This document shows positions 23,701 through 37,311 of a stretch of 64,000 bases of DNA, piece after piece (position 1 is the stretch's first letter; each line of letters starts with the position of its first letter). The DNA is from Phallusia mammillata (Eukaryota; Chordata; Ascidiacea; Phlebobranchia; Ascidiidae). The position numbers were made by a program, and so were the translations under genes. The notes under the pieces are model-generated. The model had not been told where the DNA came from and did not search any database. It worked only from the letters and a program-made list of their open reading frames with translations. Location: NCBI GenBank assembly GCA_003260075.1, contig QLIY01000154.1:62001-126000 (forward strand). The letters run 5' to 3'.

Positions 23701-26700
23701 TGTTTTGCTCTTTAAAAATTATATAAATAGACATACAGTAAACCTCACTTAACCTGGATTTGGTTTATCCGGATCTTCACCTAATTCAGACAAAACTCAA
23801 GGTACAATTGATTTAGAACAATGATTCTCAATGGCGGCTCCCAACTACTTATTTTGCGACCCTCACCAGACCTCATAATTCAGATACAGAAAGCTTTCTG
23901 CAGCTGTTCAGATTCTTGTTGTTTGCTGTTATCCCGCATTATGTTTCTTAATTCTTAATTTTTGAGGCTCCTTGCATGCTTGAATAACTACCTTTTGGCA
24001 TGACAACAAAAAACATTGAGAACCACCGATTGATACTGTGGTAAGGTTCAAACTGATCGACATCGGTTTATCCTGATAATCCCCTAACCCAGACTATTTT
24101 TGGTTTACTGTATTTTTTGACTGAAAAGCCTGATTATAAGGTGTTTTTGTTTTAGGTTTAATAAAGGTCACGGTAGTGGAGGTGGTATGCATAGAGACGA
24201 CGACAGAAACAGACCACATGATCCAAGTATGTCTACCTTATGCAGTTTGTTAACATCAATGTTTTGTTACTTTTTTTCTACTGCCCGTTTCACGTCTATG
24301 TCATTTATAAATGCCATCCCTAACATATACAACAATCAAAGAGATTTTATTTCACACACAATATCAATGTGATATTTGAGAGCCTAACCTTTTACAAGCT
24401 ATATGCTAATTGGTAATTCAAAATGATACCAGTAAGCTACATACAATTGTCATTGCTTTTAACCTGATACCCTATGTGGGCTGACATCTGCCTGGCGCCC
24501 ACATTGAGGTGTACATACTAGCTATAAATTTGTACTTCTTTCTTAATATAGTGACACATCCAAAAACATTTACATAAAAAAATTGTTTGTCATGCTACTT
24601 TGGCTGAATCAAGAAAAGTATTTTTTATAAATTGCTGTAAGTTTTTCCTTGCTTTTTGTCTGAATTCAGGTTACTACAGTGCATACAATGCAAGCCAACA
24701 ACAGCCCAAGCCTCAAAGGCAGGGTTCATCTTCATCTCGAGGATATTCAAGAAACCATCCATCTCCAACATCTGAATATCCAACAGTAAATACATAGGCA
24801 AACTATTATGTGAATTTGACTGCTTATGACAAGCATGCACTAAACTAAAGAGAGGGTACACAATCTGCACCTAAATTTCTGCACCCAGCAAATGCCTTTT
24901 GTATCAATTCAATACAAGTAAATCAAAGAAGTTTGTTTGAGCATGTTATAGGCATTTATTATATTGAAGGGACATTAAGCCACTAAGTCATAAACATCGC
25001 TATGTTTGTATGATTCTCTAAATGAATGACTTTTCTAGGTTCATGGACTAGTTTTTAGCTTCAACCCCTGCCTTTAAATTTCTAAAATTGTAAAATAAAT
25101 TCACAAACTAAAGTTGCGTAAATTGTTGCTTAAAACTGTGTAAATCGCATTTTTTCAGATGGTTTGTTGTTTCTTTCCATTTGTTTTTCTTCATGTTATA
25201 AATATACCACCAATTTAACCAGTTTTTGTATTAACAGCACTAATTTAAGGTGTCTAGTAAAAAAATGACTACCACTTAAAAATAAAAATGATTTTCTGAA
25301 TACCAACTTTCACATTTTTCCTCTACAGTCTCAAACTGAATCCTCTTCTGGTCGTAATACACCTCAACAACCCCTATCTCGAAACTCATCAGCCTCTTCA
25401 GGCACACAGCAACAAATCACATCACCACAGTGGGTTAACAAACCAATGGCGGGGCCACCAACTGAGTTACCCCATCAAGGCCCTTCCGCCCCTACCGGGG
25501 TTACTCAGATGCGACATCGATACCCAACTACTAGTTCTGGAAACAAGGGTAAATAACATTTTATTTAGGTTAAATCATTGCTCTTCAACCTTTTTAGTGG
25601 CACGGAACCCTCAAGGAGTTTGTCAAACTTTGCGGAACCCCCATAAAATATTTTTAATGTTTAAGTATCACAGAAAAAACATGCATTTTTTCTTAGCACA
25701 CCCCAAGCGCAAAAGTTGACTTCAATTAAACGATTTACTGAAACGCATTGCCATGTTACTTGGATCGGTCGTTTCTACATTTATCTTGCAACTTAACCAA
25801 AGTGTATCAAGACTGTGTTTATTACGTCACAATTGATCAATGGTGTAACCAAGGTTAACTAGATCGTACAGGCGAGCATTGCTGTTCACAACAATGACAT
25901 TATGAATCATTCATGTTTGAATTGCTACACCAAAACACTGTGAACCCCTGTGCAACTCTTAAAGTTCACGGAACCCCTGTAAGGGTTGTACGGAACCCTA
26001 GGGTTCCGCAGAACCCCGGTTGAAGAGCACTGGGTTAGATAGTAACTGTGCAAACCTGTAAAATTTTGTTATTTTTAGCACAACTGGGTATCAATGTACA
26101 TGTGTATTATTTTTGTGCTAAAACTCTCCTATTCATAATTACAGCTTAACTACAAACTACTTCATGTCAAAGCTGGCAGCTTATACACATTGAGAAAATG
26201 TGAATAAAGAAACTGTAACGTGCTATTTGAAAACTGAACATTTATCGGCCAGGCTGATTATTGGCACCAATATTCATTGGTCAGCCAATAAAAGGCACTT
26301 TTGTAACTATGTTAATTTTGCTTGCTGGACCGATATCAAGCCAAATCGACATCGAAAGTCTTAATGAGTCCTTTACATGTTTCAACCTAAGCAAAAAAAA
26401 ACAAAAAAAAATTGAAGTAAACTTCTCAGCTTAAACAAATGATAGCATAGTGAGCTACAGAAAGTATTAGCAGAGTCAGAATTTGAACTTTATCGGCAGA
26501 ATCAGCAAGGTCTTCACCTCAGCGCAAGTATATTATGCCTAGAATTTTGGGCCGCCCTCCGCAACCACAGCCACAGCGATGCAACAGAGTTGGAAATAAC
26601 AAAGCAGAATCTTCAGGTGAACCAGAGAAACATGTAGCTTGTTAGATCTGTTGGTGATTAATTATTAGGGCAAGTTTTTGTTGCACTAAAAATGTGAGAA

Positions 26701-29700
26701 AGTTGCACTTAATTTCAACAAAAGTTGCAGTAAAAAGTTGCATTTATGCACAAGTTGCATTTATGCATACTTCTTGGAGTTAAAATGACTAGCGGGCCGC
26801 AGGTTGGACAATCCCTGCCTTAGACTGTCATCTTAACAGATATCAAGGTTATCGCTTCTTACTTGCAAAATAACTAATGCACTTTTATATAAAACTTTAT
26901 GCTTGGCGGGGGTTGTTGAACTTCTAGCTTGCAAGCCAACTGTTGCATCATAGATAACATTGAGATGCAGCTAATCCATCACATAGCTCTTTGTTATGCA
27001 AATCAAAGAGCATAGAACCATACTAAAAATAGTTTTATAGCATGTTTTTTAAATCACTCCTTTACATTTTGCGCAATACTTGATAAAAGTTGCAGTCAAA
27101 AGTTGCACGAAAAATAGAAAAAAGTTGCAACATAAAATTCCTACAAACAGCTTATAACATCATACTACATAAATTTTGAGGATTTAGGAAACTGCCGGAA
27201 GCTGCAAAAAAAGTTGTAAAAGTTGCAAAAACTTGCTCATGCCATCATCAGTGATATCAGCATTTGCCGAAACGTTTGAACAATAAAGCATGTCGCTTTT
27301 TACGTCTATTTGGGCCGTTATTTTCACCATTAAACTTATGAACAGATCCGTATATAGTGTTCCAGATAGGTGTATTTATGTAAACGTTACATGGCAAAAA
27401 AAACGTCTAAGNAGTTGCCCTATTAATTATAGAAGTTTGTTAAAGTTGCAGTGTAGCATGAGGAAGGTTTATGGAGACTTTAGGTAATAACTTTATTGCC
27501 ACTAGGGATAGCCTGAACGAAGCCAGAACTTGAGTACTCGGTACCGAGCATCACTGTTTTTGATGCTCAAGTGCCCAGCCAAGCAGTTGCACAAACTGAC
27601 CCTAGTATTCAATTTGCATATTCGTGCCCTAATAGAACAAAAGTTACTGTTTTTTAATGTGTTAGATTTAGGAAAAACACATACTTTTGGCACCTGTACA
27701 GCTTAATACATTGTTGGTAAGAGACCTTGGAAAGCTACAAAACTTGCCTGGAATTGGGAATGTTTATTATATCACAGTGTACTGAGCTTTTGGCTGAGCA
27801 CTGACCATTAACATGGGATGCTCATTGTTTGACCAAACAGAACATTTGCAGTTTTGGTCCATCTCTTATTGCCACCATATTAATTTTGTTGGCACAAGTA
27901 TATTTTTGGAGGCTACGTTTTTTTAAGAATTAGTAAATAAAACACTATGCACGGACTTGAAAAGTAGTTTAATCATAAACATTACTGCCAAGGTAGTGGT
28001 GTATATAGAATACAAACATGTACTGATGATGACAACAGAGATTGTCGAAACGTCTACACGATGTATTCTATATACACCACTACCTTGGCAGTAATGTTTA
28101 TGATTAAACTACTTTTCAAGTCCGTGCATAGTGTTCCTAANGTCGAAACGTCTACACGATGTATTCTATATACACCACTACCTTGGCAGTAATGTTTATG
28201 ATTAAACTAGTAAATAAAACCTTAGTAAAAGTGCAGCATATTTTTTTATTTTAGTAAAGCATTGAGTAAAAAAGTCCAATTTGTCGTTTTGAAATTTTAT
28301 CATGTGAAAGACCAAAAAAGGCTTTTGTGTTAGTACCAAGCAATATCATAGTTGGCATTGTTCCATTTGTCATCACATAGGCAAGTAACAGCTTTTAAGT
28401 ACTGATATTAACACTAACACTGAACAGCAAAACTGCTACCTTCTTTTATATAAAATCCCCATTTGTTGCGCATAAGATTGATCCACTATGACAAAGGTTG
28501 CTATTACGTATTAAAAGGTCAATTTAAATGTTGTGACCTATTGACACCATAGCAACAATTTTATTTTATTTAGATCATTTTGTTTATTTTTACAGATTCT
28601 TATTCTGCTGTTTTACAAAGCGCCAGTGCTGGTGCTAACAAGGGGCCACCACTTACAATGCAGCCGCCCATGGCAACAAGTAATTATCCAGACAAGAGAA
28701 TGCGCACCCCAAACTACACATCAACTGTATCCAGTGTCGGGCCGGGAGCAAAGTTTGTTTATTCCCCAAGAGGTAATACTTTGTTTTACATTTTACATTA
28801 CTGAGTTATAATTTATGGGATAATGGCAGTGTCCTGGTACTTTGTTGTGGTATTAAAAAAAGTGTGGTGTTTGTCATAATTTGCCTAAAATCTTGTAATG
28901 ATAAACAATGCTTTTAACTGGCCTTAACTCACAATGCTATCCCACTTCGTGCTTGACAATATAATATCCAGACCATGTTTACATAAATGAACATAACATG
29001 TCACATGCTTACAAATCCTAAACCTGCAAAACCTTGTCTTTGAGGCTATCCATACTAGTTTAATCACTTTCTTTGTTTCTAACTAAAGAAATAAAACAAA
29101 ACACTTGATACAATTTTCCTGTCACCATAAATGACGATGATCGCTAAAAAATCATTTGATGCATAGAAAAACAAAGACATGCACTGAAAGCAACAGCTTT
29201 CTAAACTTTAATGTTAGTTTTTTTGTTCTTGTAAACTGTTAAAGTAACAAGGGAAAAGCCTCTAAAAGTTGCAGAAAATGTAGTCATTGTTTTAATCAAG
29301 TTATTCAACATGAACATTCTCATTATTTATCAGTGTTCTAATGATTGTCATGTAAAACCAGTGTATTTCTACTGTTTTCTACTGTTTAAACTTTCTAACT
29401 GGTTTTGTTATCAATTGTACAAAGTTGTGCATTGTTAAACAACAAAAACAAATTTGCAGGTCATTCCCCTCCAACACCACCAACAATTCAGAGCCGCGAT
29501 GGATCTGCCGGTTCCATGCACCCCCAAAATCCGACCCTAAATCAAGTCTCACCGCGAACCCAACAGGGACACCCAAGTCACCAACATTATGTTCCAACCA
29601 CTCCTTTAAAAGCAACATCTGAACAAAAACGTAAGTGTTGAAAAAACATATGGACTAGATTAGTAGTTACCAAACTTTGTACCCTTAGTGCTATGCCAGG

Positions 29701-32700
29701 ATCGCCTACTTGAACTGTTTATGTATTGTTGTATACTGTATGATCTTTACCTTGAGATATCTTGCAGCTCCAGCTAAAGTGCTGACAAAGAAAAGCTCTG
29801 ACTCTCTTTCACACTCTCGAGATTCTGACCCCAAAGTACAGGACCTCCTAGAGTTTAACAAGAACTTCATAGTAAGTACTTGGTTTGATTAAAAAAAGTT
29901 TCATTTTAAGCACTAGTTATCCAGTTACTAAAGTAGATGAAGTTTGTAGTAAAAGAACAAAAGTCACTATTTTTTACTGTATTCCCAACCATAGCCTACG
30001 ACTGCCTACAAAAATACTCACACAAATGTTTAGTTAGCACAAACTGAAATTGTCTGTACATTAATTTTATAACATTTTCTTCATTGCTGTTCTATTTAAA
30101 AAATTGTTATGAATACTAGTAGAAAATGGAGTAACTCTATGTGTGGTGTGACAAAAGTCATGTATACGAAGCATAAGAATGTCCTATATTAACCAATTCA
30201 TCACACAAAAACAAATTTGTGTTTAAATCCACAAATACTTTGCTTATTTTCAGCTTTCTGAGTCAACTGCAGGCGACCATGCGGGGGGGGGGCACAAAGC
30301 ATAAGAATGTCCTATATTAACCAATTCATCACAAAAATCAAATTTGTGTTTAAATCCATAAATATATACTTTGCTTATTTTCAGCTTTCTGAGTCAACTG
30401 CAGGCGACCATGCAAAATCTCCAAGTGGGGGCGGCCAAACCAAACCTACTTTGGCACAAAACAAAGTGCATTCATATTCTAAGGCCAGAACACCCAGTTC
30501 TCAGCCCCAAGTTCGTGTTCCATCATCGCAAGGTGGGTTTGTTATCTTTCTTTACCAGGAGATAGTACTGAAATCAATGATTCCCAAACTGTGCGATAAT
30601 TTCTATTTTTCTTTAAAGTAAATTTTTTATCTTAAGAATTAGGGCTTAGTGGTAAAGTGTGGGTGGGTGTGTGCAAGGCAATATATAAGTAAAGCTGGTA
30701 CATTGTAGTTGCACAAAAAAATTGCCAAATTATTCTAAAAGTGATTCTCTGATGGGCAAATTAAAAGAAGTAAAGTGTAAGTTGTGACACAAGCACCTAA
30801 GTGCCATGAACCACCTTTTGCAACCACTGCTAAGTTGAAGAGCTATAACAGTGTGCAACTTCTAAAATCAGGTCAAAAAATATTAGGGGGGGGGGGCCTA
30901 ACTTCTATGAACCACCTTTTGCAACCACTGCTAAGTTAAAGAGCTATAACAGTGTGCAACTTCTAAAATCAGGTCAAAAAATATTAGGGAATATTTATTT
31001 TCAAAATTCCAGTACTTTGAACCAAACCAAAATTAAAAGTGGTTGGTTGTTGTGGCCTCAATATTTGTGAATGAACTTGGTTTTATTCCTGACTAAAAAA
31101 AACTGTAATATGCAGACGCACCAGCTTCAGTGGCCCAAGTTCCACAGTCGACCTCGACACCGGCAGCCCAACCACCTTTACAACCGGCAGTGGTGCAGGT
31201 GTCAGTGCCACCTCCACAACAAATTCACACAGTGCCACAAGGAGTCGCCCAGTTACCGCCAGTTCAGGTGGCACCACAGTCTATGACTCAACCCCCACCC
31301 TCTGCACAGCAGCCAATGATTCCTGGTCAGACCATAGAGGGCATGGATGGCAATGTGATGCCACCAATGATTCTAGTACAAGGTTCGCCACCAGTGATGT
31401 TCCAGCATATACAGCAACAGCAGCCACCGCCAGTACACATATTGCAGCCAGGTTAGTTAGTACAAAACTTGCAGTTCTGTGTCAAATGGAGCCATTTTTT
31501 TGATTTTCAATAAAAGGGTCCTCAGAGCTAGACCATGGTCTTTTATCTGACCCATTTAGGCTTCATTATGAAACATAAAATGTTGAAACTCAAGCCTTGT
31601 AGAAATCGTACAAAAACAGATGTACTTTAAAACCCTGAAACTGAATAATACTTTTAACGTTTAAATAAATACTGATCCTTAACAAACTTGACTCTAACTA
31701 CAGGCATTAATATACAATAACCGTTAGTTAATCCGGACTTAATTGAACCGACAAATTTTAATTTGATAAATTGATTAAGATATTATAACGGTATGTGTCA
31801 CTGATTACCTGCACACAAAAGAACAAAGCAATTAATGATGTCCTATTCGTAGCTATAATGACAGTTGGTGAACCAAGTGTATCTGCTATAAATAATGCAA
31901 TAAACAGTGGTGTGGGGGGGGGGAAAATGTACATGCATAACCAGAGGATGTAGAAATGTATATTTTACAGGCTTGCTGCTTCATTTTTTACACATTTGGT
32001 CAGGGTTAGAACCTATATCCTTGTGCACATAAGGCTCTTGTGCTAACCACCTAGCCCTCTTGGCTGGTTTAAATACACCAGTGTGACAAACCATTTATAC
32101 ACATCTAAATCACTGACATTGCCAGCAAAAATCAACTTCCTAATTTTGATAGTACCAAAACTTTTAACACTTGCTTAAACTTAGAATGTTCCAGTTCGTT
32201 GCTTGGCAGATGAATGCTATAATAAACCTTAATGCTATTGATTTAGATCAGAGGTCACCAAACTACGGCCCGCGGGCCGGATCCGGCCCTCGGGGGGGGG
32301 GCATTATAATGGTATGTGTCACTGATTACCTGCACAGAAAAGAACAAAGCAATTAATGATGTCCTATTCGTAGCTATAATGACAGCTGGTGAACCAAGTG
32401 TATCTGCTATAAATAATGCAATAAACAGTGGTGTGAATAAGTAGCCAACTGTAATAAAATACCACATCACCTCAAAAATGATAAAATGCTTGTGTTTATA
32501 GTGGAACAGCCGCAACCTGCTATTAATATTCACTCACCACGATCGACGACTGTAGCACCAGCAGTTAACACTGTCAGTGCAGCTACTGGTTTTGTTTCAC
32601 CACAGCATGGGACAGCCCCTTCAATAAGTGAAGCCCAGATACAGCAACAAACCACAGGTTTTTTGGCAACTTTGCAATGTATATGCATAACCAGAGGCTC

Positions 32701-35700
32701 TCTCTTAATTGTGCGCAAACAATTGCCTTCTTTTGTTATTTGTGACGTATTAACAGTTGCACCACCAGATTTTAAAAGAGATTGTATAGAGACCATTTCG
32801 GTACCCCTATAAAAATGGCTTCGCGGGTCAAGTTTGGAAAGACGGCACTAGGACATGAAAACTATGCGGCCCGCGCGAATCATTATTTAACTTATCCGGC
32901 CCGTTGTGAAAAAAGTTTGGTGGCCCCTGATTTAGATCCATGAGAAACATTAGGTCTTAATATTTTTCATGAACTTAAATCAATACCTAAACTATTAAGT
33001 TTCAAGCATGTTTGTACAATACAGTTGTCAGCCAACAGCAGCAGCAGCAGGGGGGGGGGATGTTTTTTTGTTGACAGAATTTTGGTTGGGTACAGTATAC
33101 CAAAGTAATAGAACCTGCTGTGCTGAAAAAGCACTATTTGAAAATAGTGGCATACAATCACACAGCAATGTAAGATATGATGTAGGGGGGGGGGGTGTTT
33201 TTTTGTTAACAGAATTTTTGTAGGGTACAGTATACCAAAGTAATAGAAAATAGAAAAGCTGTGCTGAAAAAGCACTGTTTGAAAATAGTGGCATACAATC
33301 ACACAGCAATGTAAGATATGATGTAACAAGCTCATAATCGCAATTGCTGATTTTTATCGTTTAAAATCTCTCTCCATAAAATCATTGCATAACTTTTTAG
33401 ATATTATACAATCAATCTATCATGTTTACCTGTTGGTTGACTAGAACATGTAATTTCGAAAGAAGGATCTCAAACGCTTTTGTTTCATTTTCATTATGTA
33501 TTTTTTAAGTTGTAATGTTTGCTTCTGTATACATGATGAGATATGTTTAAATAATTTATGTACATTTCTTTACCAGTTACAGAAATTTTGCAAAATAGTT
33601 TTCTGCGTTGTGGAATTAGCAAATACAATTGTTATATGTTGGTTTGTGTGTGTTTCAGGGCACATGCACTCAACCCAGATGCCAAGGAGTTTACTCCCAG
33701 ATCATTTGCAGTAAGTTACTCAAAACTTTTGCCAAAAGTCAAAACTTTTTTTTTTAGCAGTTTTGTCAAATGTGGTTTTATGCCTTGAATCATATTAGTT
33801 TTGCCCTTGAATTGAAGACCAAAGCAGCAGTTATCAACTGTGCGTGGTTTGTAACCTTGTTAGGGGGGGGGGCGTTAGAGCAGTTTTGTCAAATGTGGTT
33901 TTATGGCTCGAATCATATTAGTTTTGCCCTTGAATTAAAGACCAAAGCAGCAGTTATCAACTGTGCGTGGTTTGTAACCTTGTTAAAACAACCTTCTAAC
34001 CGGTGGCTACATGCTCGCTAACAAAATGTGTAGATAAAAACTTCTAAAACAATTAAGAGAGGAAAAAAGTATTTAATCAGATAATAGAATGCACATCCAC
34101 TTTTAATGGGGGGGGGGCCATGCTCGCTAACCAAATGTGTAGATAAAAACTTCTAAAACATGAATCCTAATTTAAAAAGAGATTCACAACATTCACTTAA
34201 TTGTCTACATTATAAAGGAAAAATGCTTTTGTGTATGTTGTTTAATTGTGGTCATTGTTAAAAATCTGCTCTTAGGGGGTTCCAAAAAACAAATTTCCGG
34301 TCATGAACATTATGCAAAAAAAAAAAAAACATCTTTCCAGGGGGGGGGGTTAATTGTCTATATTATAAAGGAAAAATGCTTTTGTGTATGTTGTTTATTT
34401 GTGGTCATTGTTAAAAATCTGCTCTTAGGGGGTTCCAAAAAACAATTTCCGGTCATGAACATTCTGCAAAAAAAAAACATCTATCCACAACGACCTTTTA
34501 TGTTTCAGAAACCAAGTGGAATGTCCACACCAACATCCCCAACACAAATTGCTCCACAGGTAACAGTTGTTGGAGAAGTACATATTTTGTACACAGTAAA
34601 ACTCAGTTAAAGCGAATTCGGTTAATCTGTATTTAAGCCCAATTCCAATAAAAGTTGGGGTACAAATAATTTGAAGTGCTAAGGCCAATCGGGATCTTCA
34701 CCTATTTCAGACAAAATTTGTAGTCCAGACAGATCTAGTTATTTTTTTCTTTATACTAAAGTTGTTTTTTACCAAATTTGTCTTTGATAGTTGATCAAAT
34801 GCTCTTTTTGTTCTGTTTCACTGTGTCTTAAAAATAGGGGGGGGGGCTTCACCTAATTCAGACAAATATTTTATTCCAAGAAGGTCCAGATTGTGTTATT
34901 TTTTACCTCACCAAAGGTGTTTTTTACCAAGTTTGTCTTTTATAGTTGATCAAATGCCTCTTTTAATCTGTTTCACTGTGTCTTAAAAATATGTTATTAT
35001 GGCACAATTCTTTATTGATCCTTGTTGAGAGTTATATTTCATACTTTTTGAGATTTTCTGGGAATGACAAGAGATAATTAAAAAAATTTCAATAAAAAAA
35101 TAATAATAACGGGTCAAACTTATTATAGGTCCCTGCTGTCTTTTATCCTCCAAATCAACAAGTCGTTTTGATCAACAAGAAGAGAGGTATGATATGCTTT
35201 ATTAATTTGACTTCATGTATTGGTCCCATTTTTATTTGTTGGTTGTGGTAATAGTGTACAGCACTTGATGTGCTTTTGGGTTATCTAGGTTTTTTCTTAT
35301 CCAATTAAAAGTGTTTTTACATACTGTTTTCTGTAAACTGTCAATTTGTTTGTTTTGTAGGACATGTTAGCCATATTTTTCTCATGGGGGGGGGGTTATT
35401 AATTTGACTTCATGTATTGGTCCCATTTATATTTGTTGGCTCTGGTAATAGTGTACAGAACTTGATGTGCTTTTGGGCTATCTAGGTTTTTTTCTTATTC
35501 AATTAAAAGTGTTTTTACATACTGTTTTCTGTAATCTGTCAATTTGTTTGTTTTGTAGGACATGTTAGCCATATTTTTCTCATTGAAATAAGCTGTTAAA
35601 CGAAAGATAAAACAAAGAGAATAGTGTGTAGTTAAATGTTGTTAATTTAAGCTAACACGTTGAACTTGTCAAGCTAATAAACATACTTTCCAAAGTACAA

Positions 35701-37269
35701 AGACACAACTTTAATTACTATTTTGTATATTGCCACAATACATTCTTTACTTGCTGGTCTTCACAAGACAAGATTCTTTCAGAATTGTAAAATAGGGTCG
35801 ACCACAAACTTTCATTTTTTCAAACAACAGAACCGTTTTTGAGATAATGTCATTACTTTTTTAGGTATGACCACTCCAACCCCAGCTATTATCAGTCCTA
35901 CTGGCAACGAACAAGTTGTCGGTCACCATATGACGCAACCAATTCATCCAACAATTGGTGGACCCCAGTACCATGCCCATCCAGGGGTCAGTAGTTCACC
36001 ATATGTTTTTTCATGCCTGTGCAAAATAGCATGATTTTTTTATCGTTTATAATTTGGATTGTTTGTGTGTGACGTAAAACTTGAAGAAAGTTTAAATATC
36101 GATTTTTTGACTTTTTTTCATGTTCGTTCTCAATCAGTGATTTAATCTTGATCACTGATTGTGATTTTTTGTGAGCCAAGAATAAATCAACTTTATTATT
36201 TTATGTTCTTCCAAATTTCCTGATTCACGTTTCTTTTCTTTTCAGCCTCAATTTATTATCGCCCCGAATGCTCAACATATGTCTGGACAACCAAATGTAA
36301 TGCCCCCGGTTAGTTGCATTGACATCTGTTGGTAACATTTTGATCAAAACGTTACTGAATTGCCTGTTTTTGTTGAAACTTTTTACTTAAGTCTGACTCT
36401 TTACGAAATGCGTATTTTGTTATTTTCCATTTTGTCCATACTATAGCTCACATAACAACTATGAAATGGTGTCTTTTTTATGGTTGTATTTTGGCATTAC
36501 AGTACCAAGGCATGGAGCAGATGGTTTATCAGGCTGGTCATATGGTTCATCCCACCACACCACGAGGTGTACCTGGTGTCTACACCAGTGAACCACAAAT
36601 ATATAGTAAGTTGGTTCCTCTAGGACTGTGGTTTTCAACTTTTTTCATACTGCGACCTAAGTTTTGTAACCAAATGTAACTTGCGACCCCTTTCAAAAAT
36701 TTTCATATTTTTGGTATAGTGACGTACTACAGCATTTGTTTTGTATTGTAATGGTCATAATGCAACGCAAAATAAGTTTAAATCAAATGGTTTGACCTTT
36801 CAGGTGTGTCCATTTTGGGGGGGGGGCCATATTTTTGGTATAGTGATGTACTACAGCATTTGTTTTGTATTGTAATGGTCATAATGCAACGAAAAATAAG
36901 TTTAAATCAAATGGTTTGACCTTTCAGGTGTGTCCATTTTGGTATTGCTGATAAACATTTACTATAAATGTTGATCAAAGGCCTTTGTGACCCCCAGTAA
37001 ACTGGCATGTGACCCCTGGGTTGAAAACCACTGTTTTAGAGACCTTTCAGTGTTTTTCTTTTTCTTGTTTTTAATCTTTCTGCCAGAATAATATTGTTAC
37101 TTATATTGGGTCGATTGTACTTACACTGACTGTCGGTTTTTGTATTAATAGAGCAATTACCTTTTTGTTTTAGGTTACTCTCCGCAAATTCATTTCCCCC
37201 AGCAACAAAACCCTCAACAACAGCAACAACAAGCGCAACAACAGCAGCAGCCGCCTCCACCACAACAAC

Positions 37270-37311
<42 letters not shown>

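Noticed and set aside
27240-27366. Hammerhead ribozyme in the other foldback copies
   Set aside because: GAAACG and a stem-like tract are present but CTGATGA is degraded (for example cagtgata), so only the copy at 28,023 is called.
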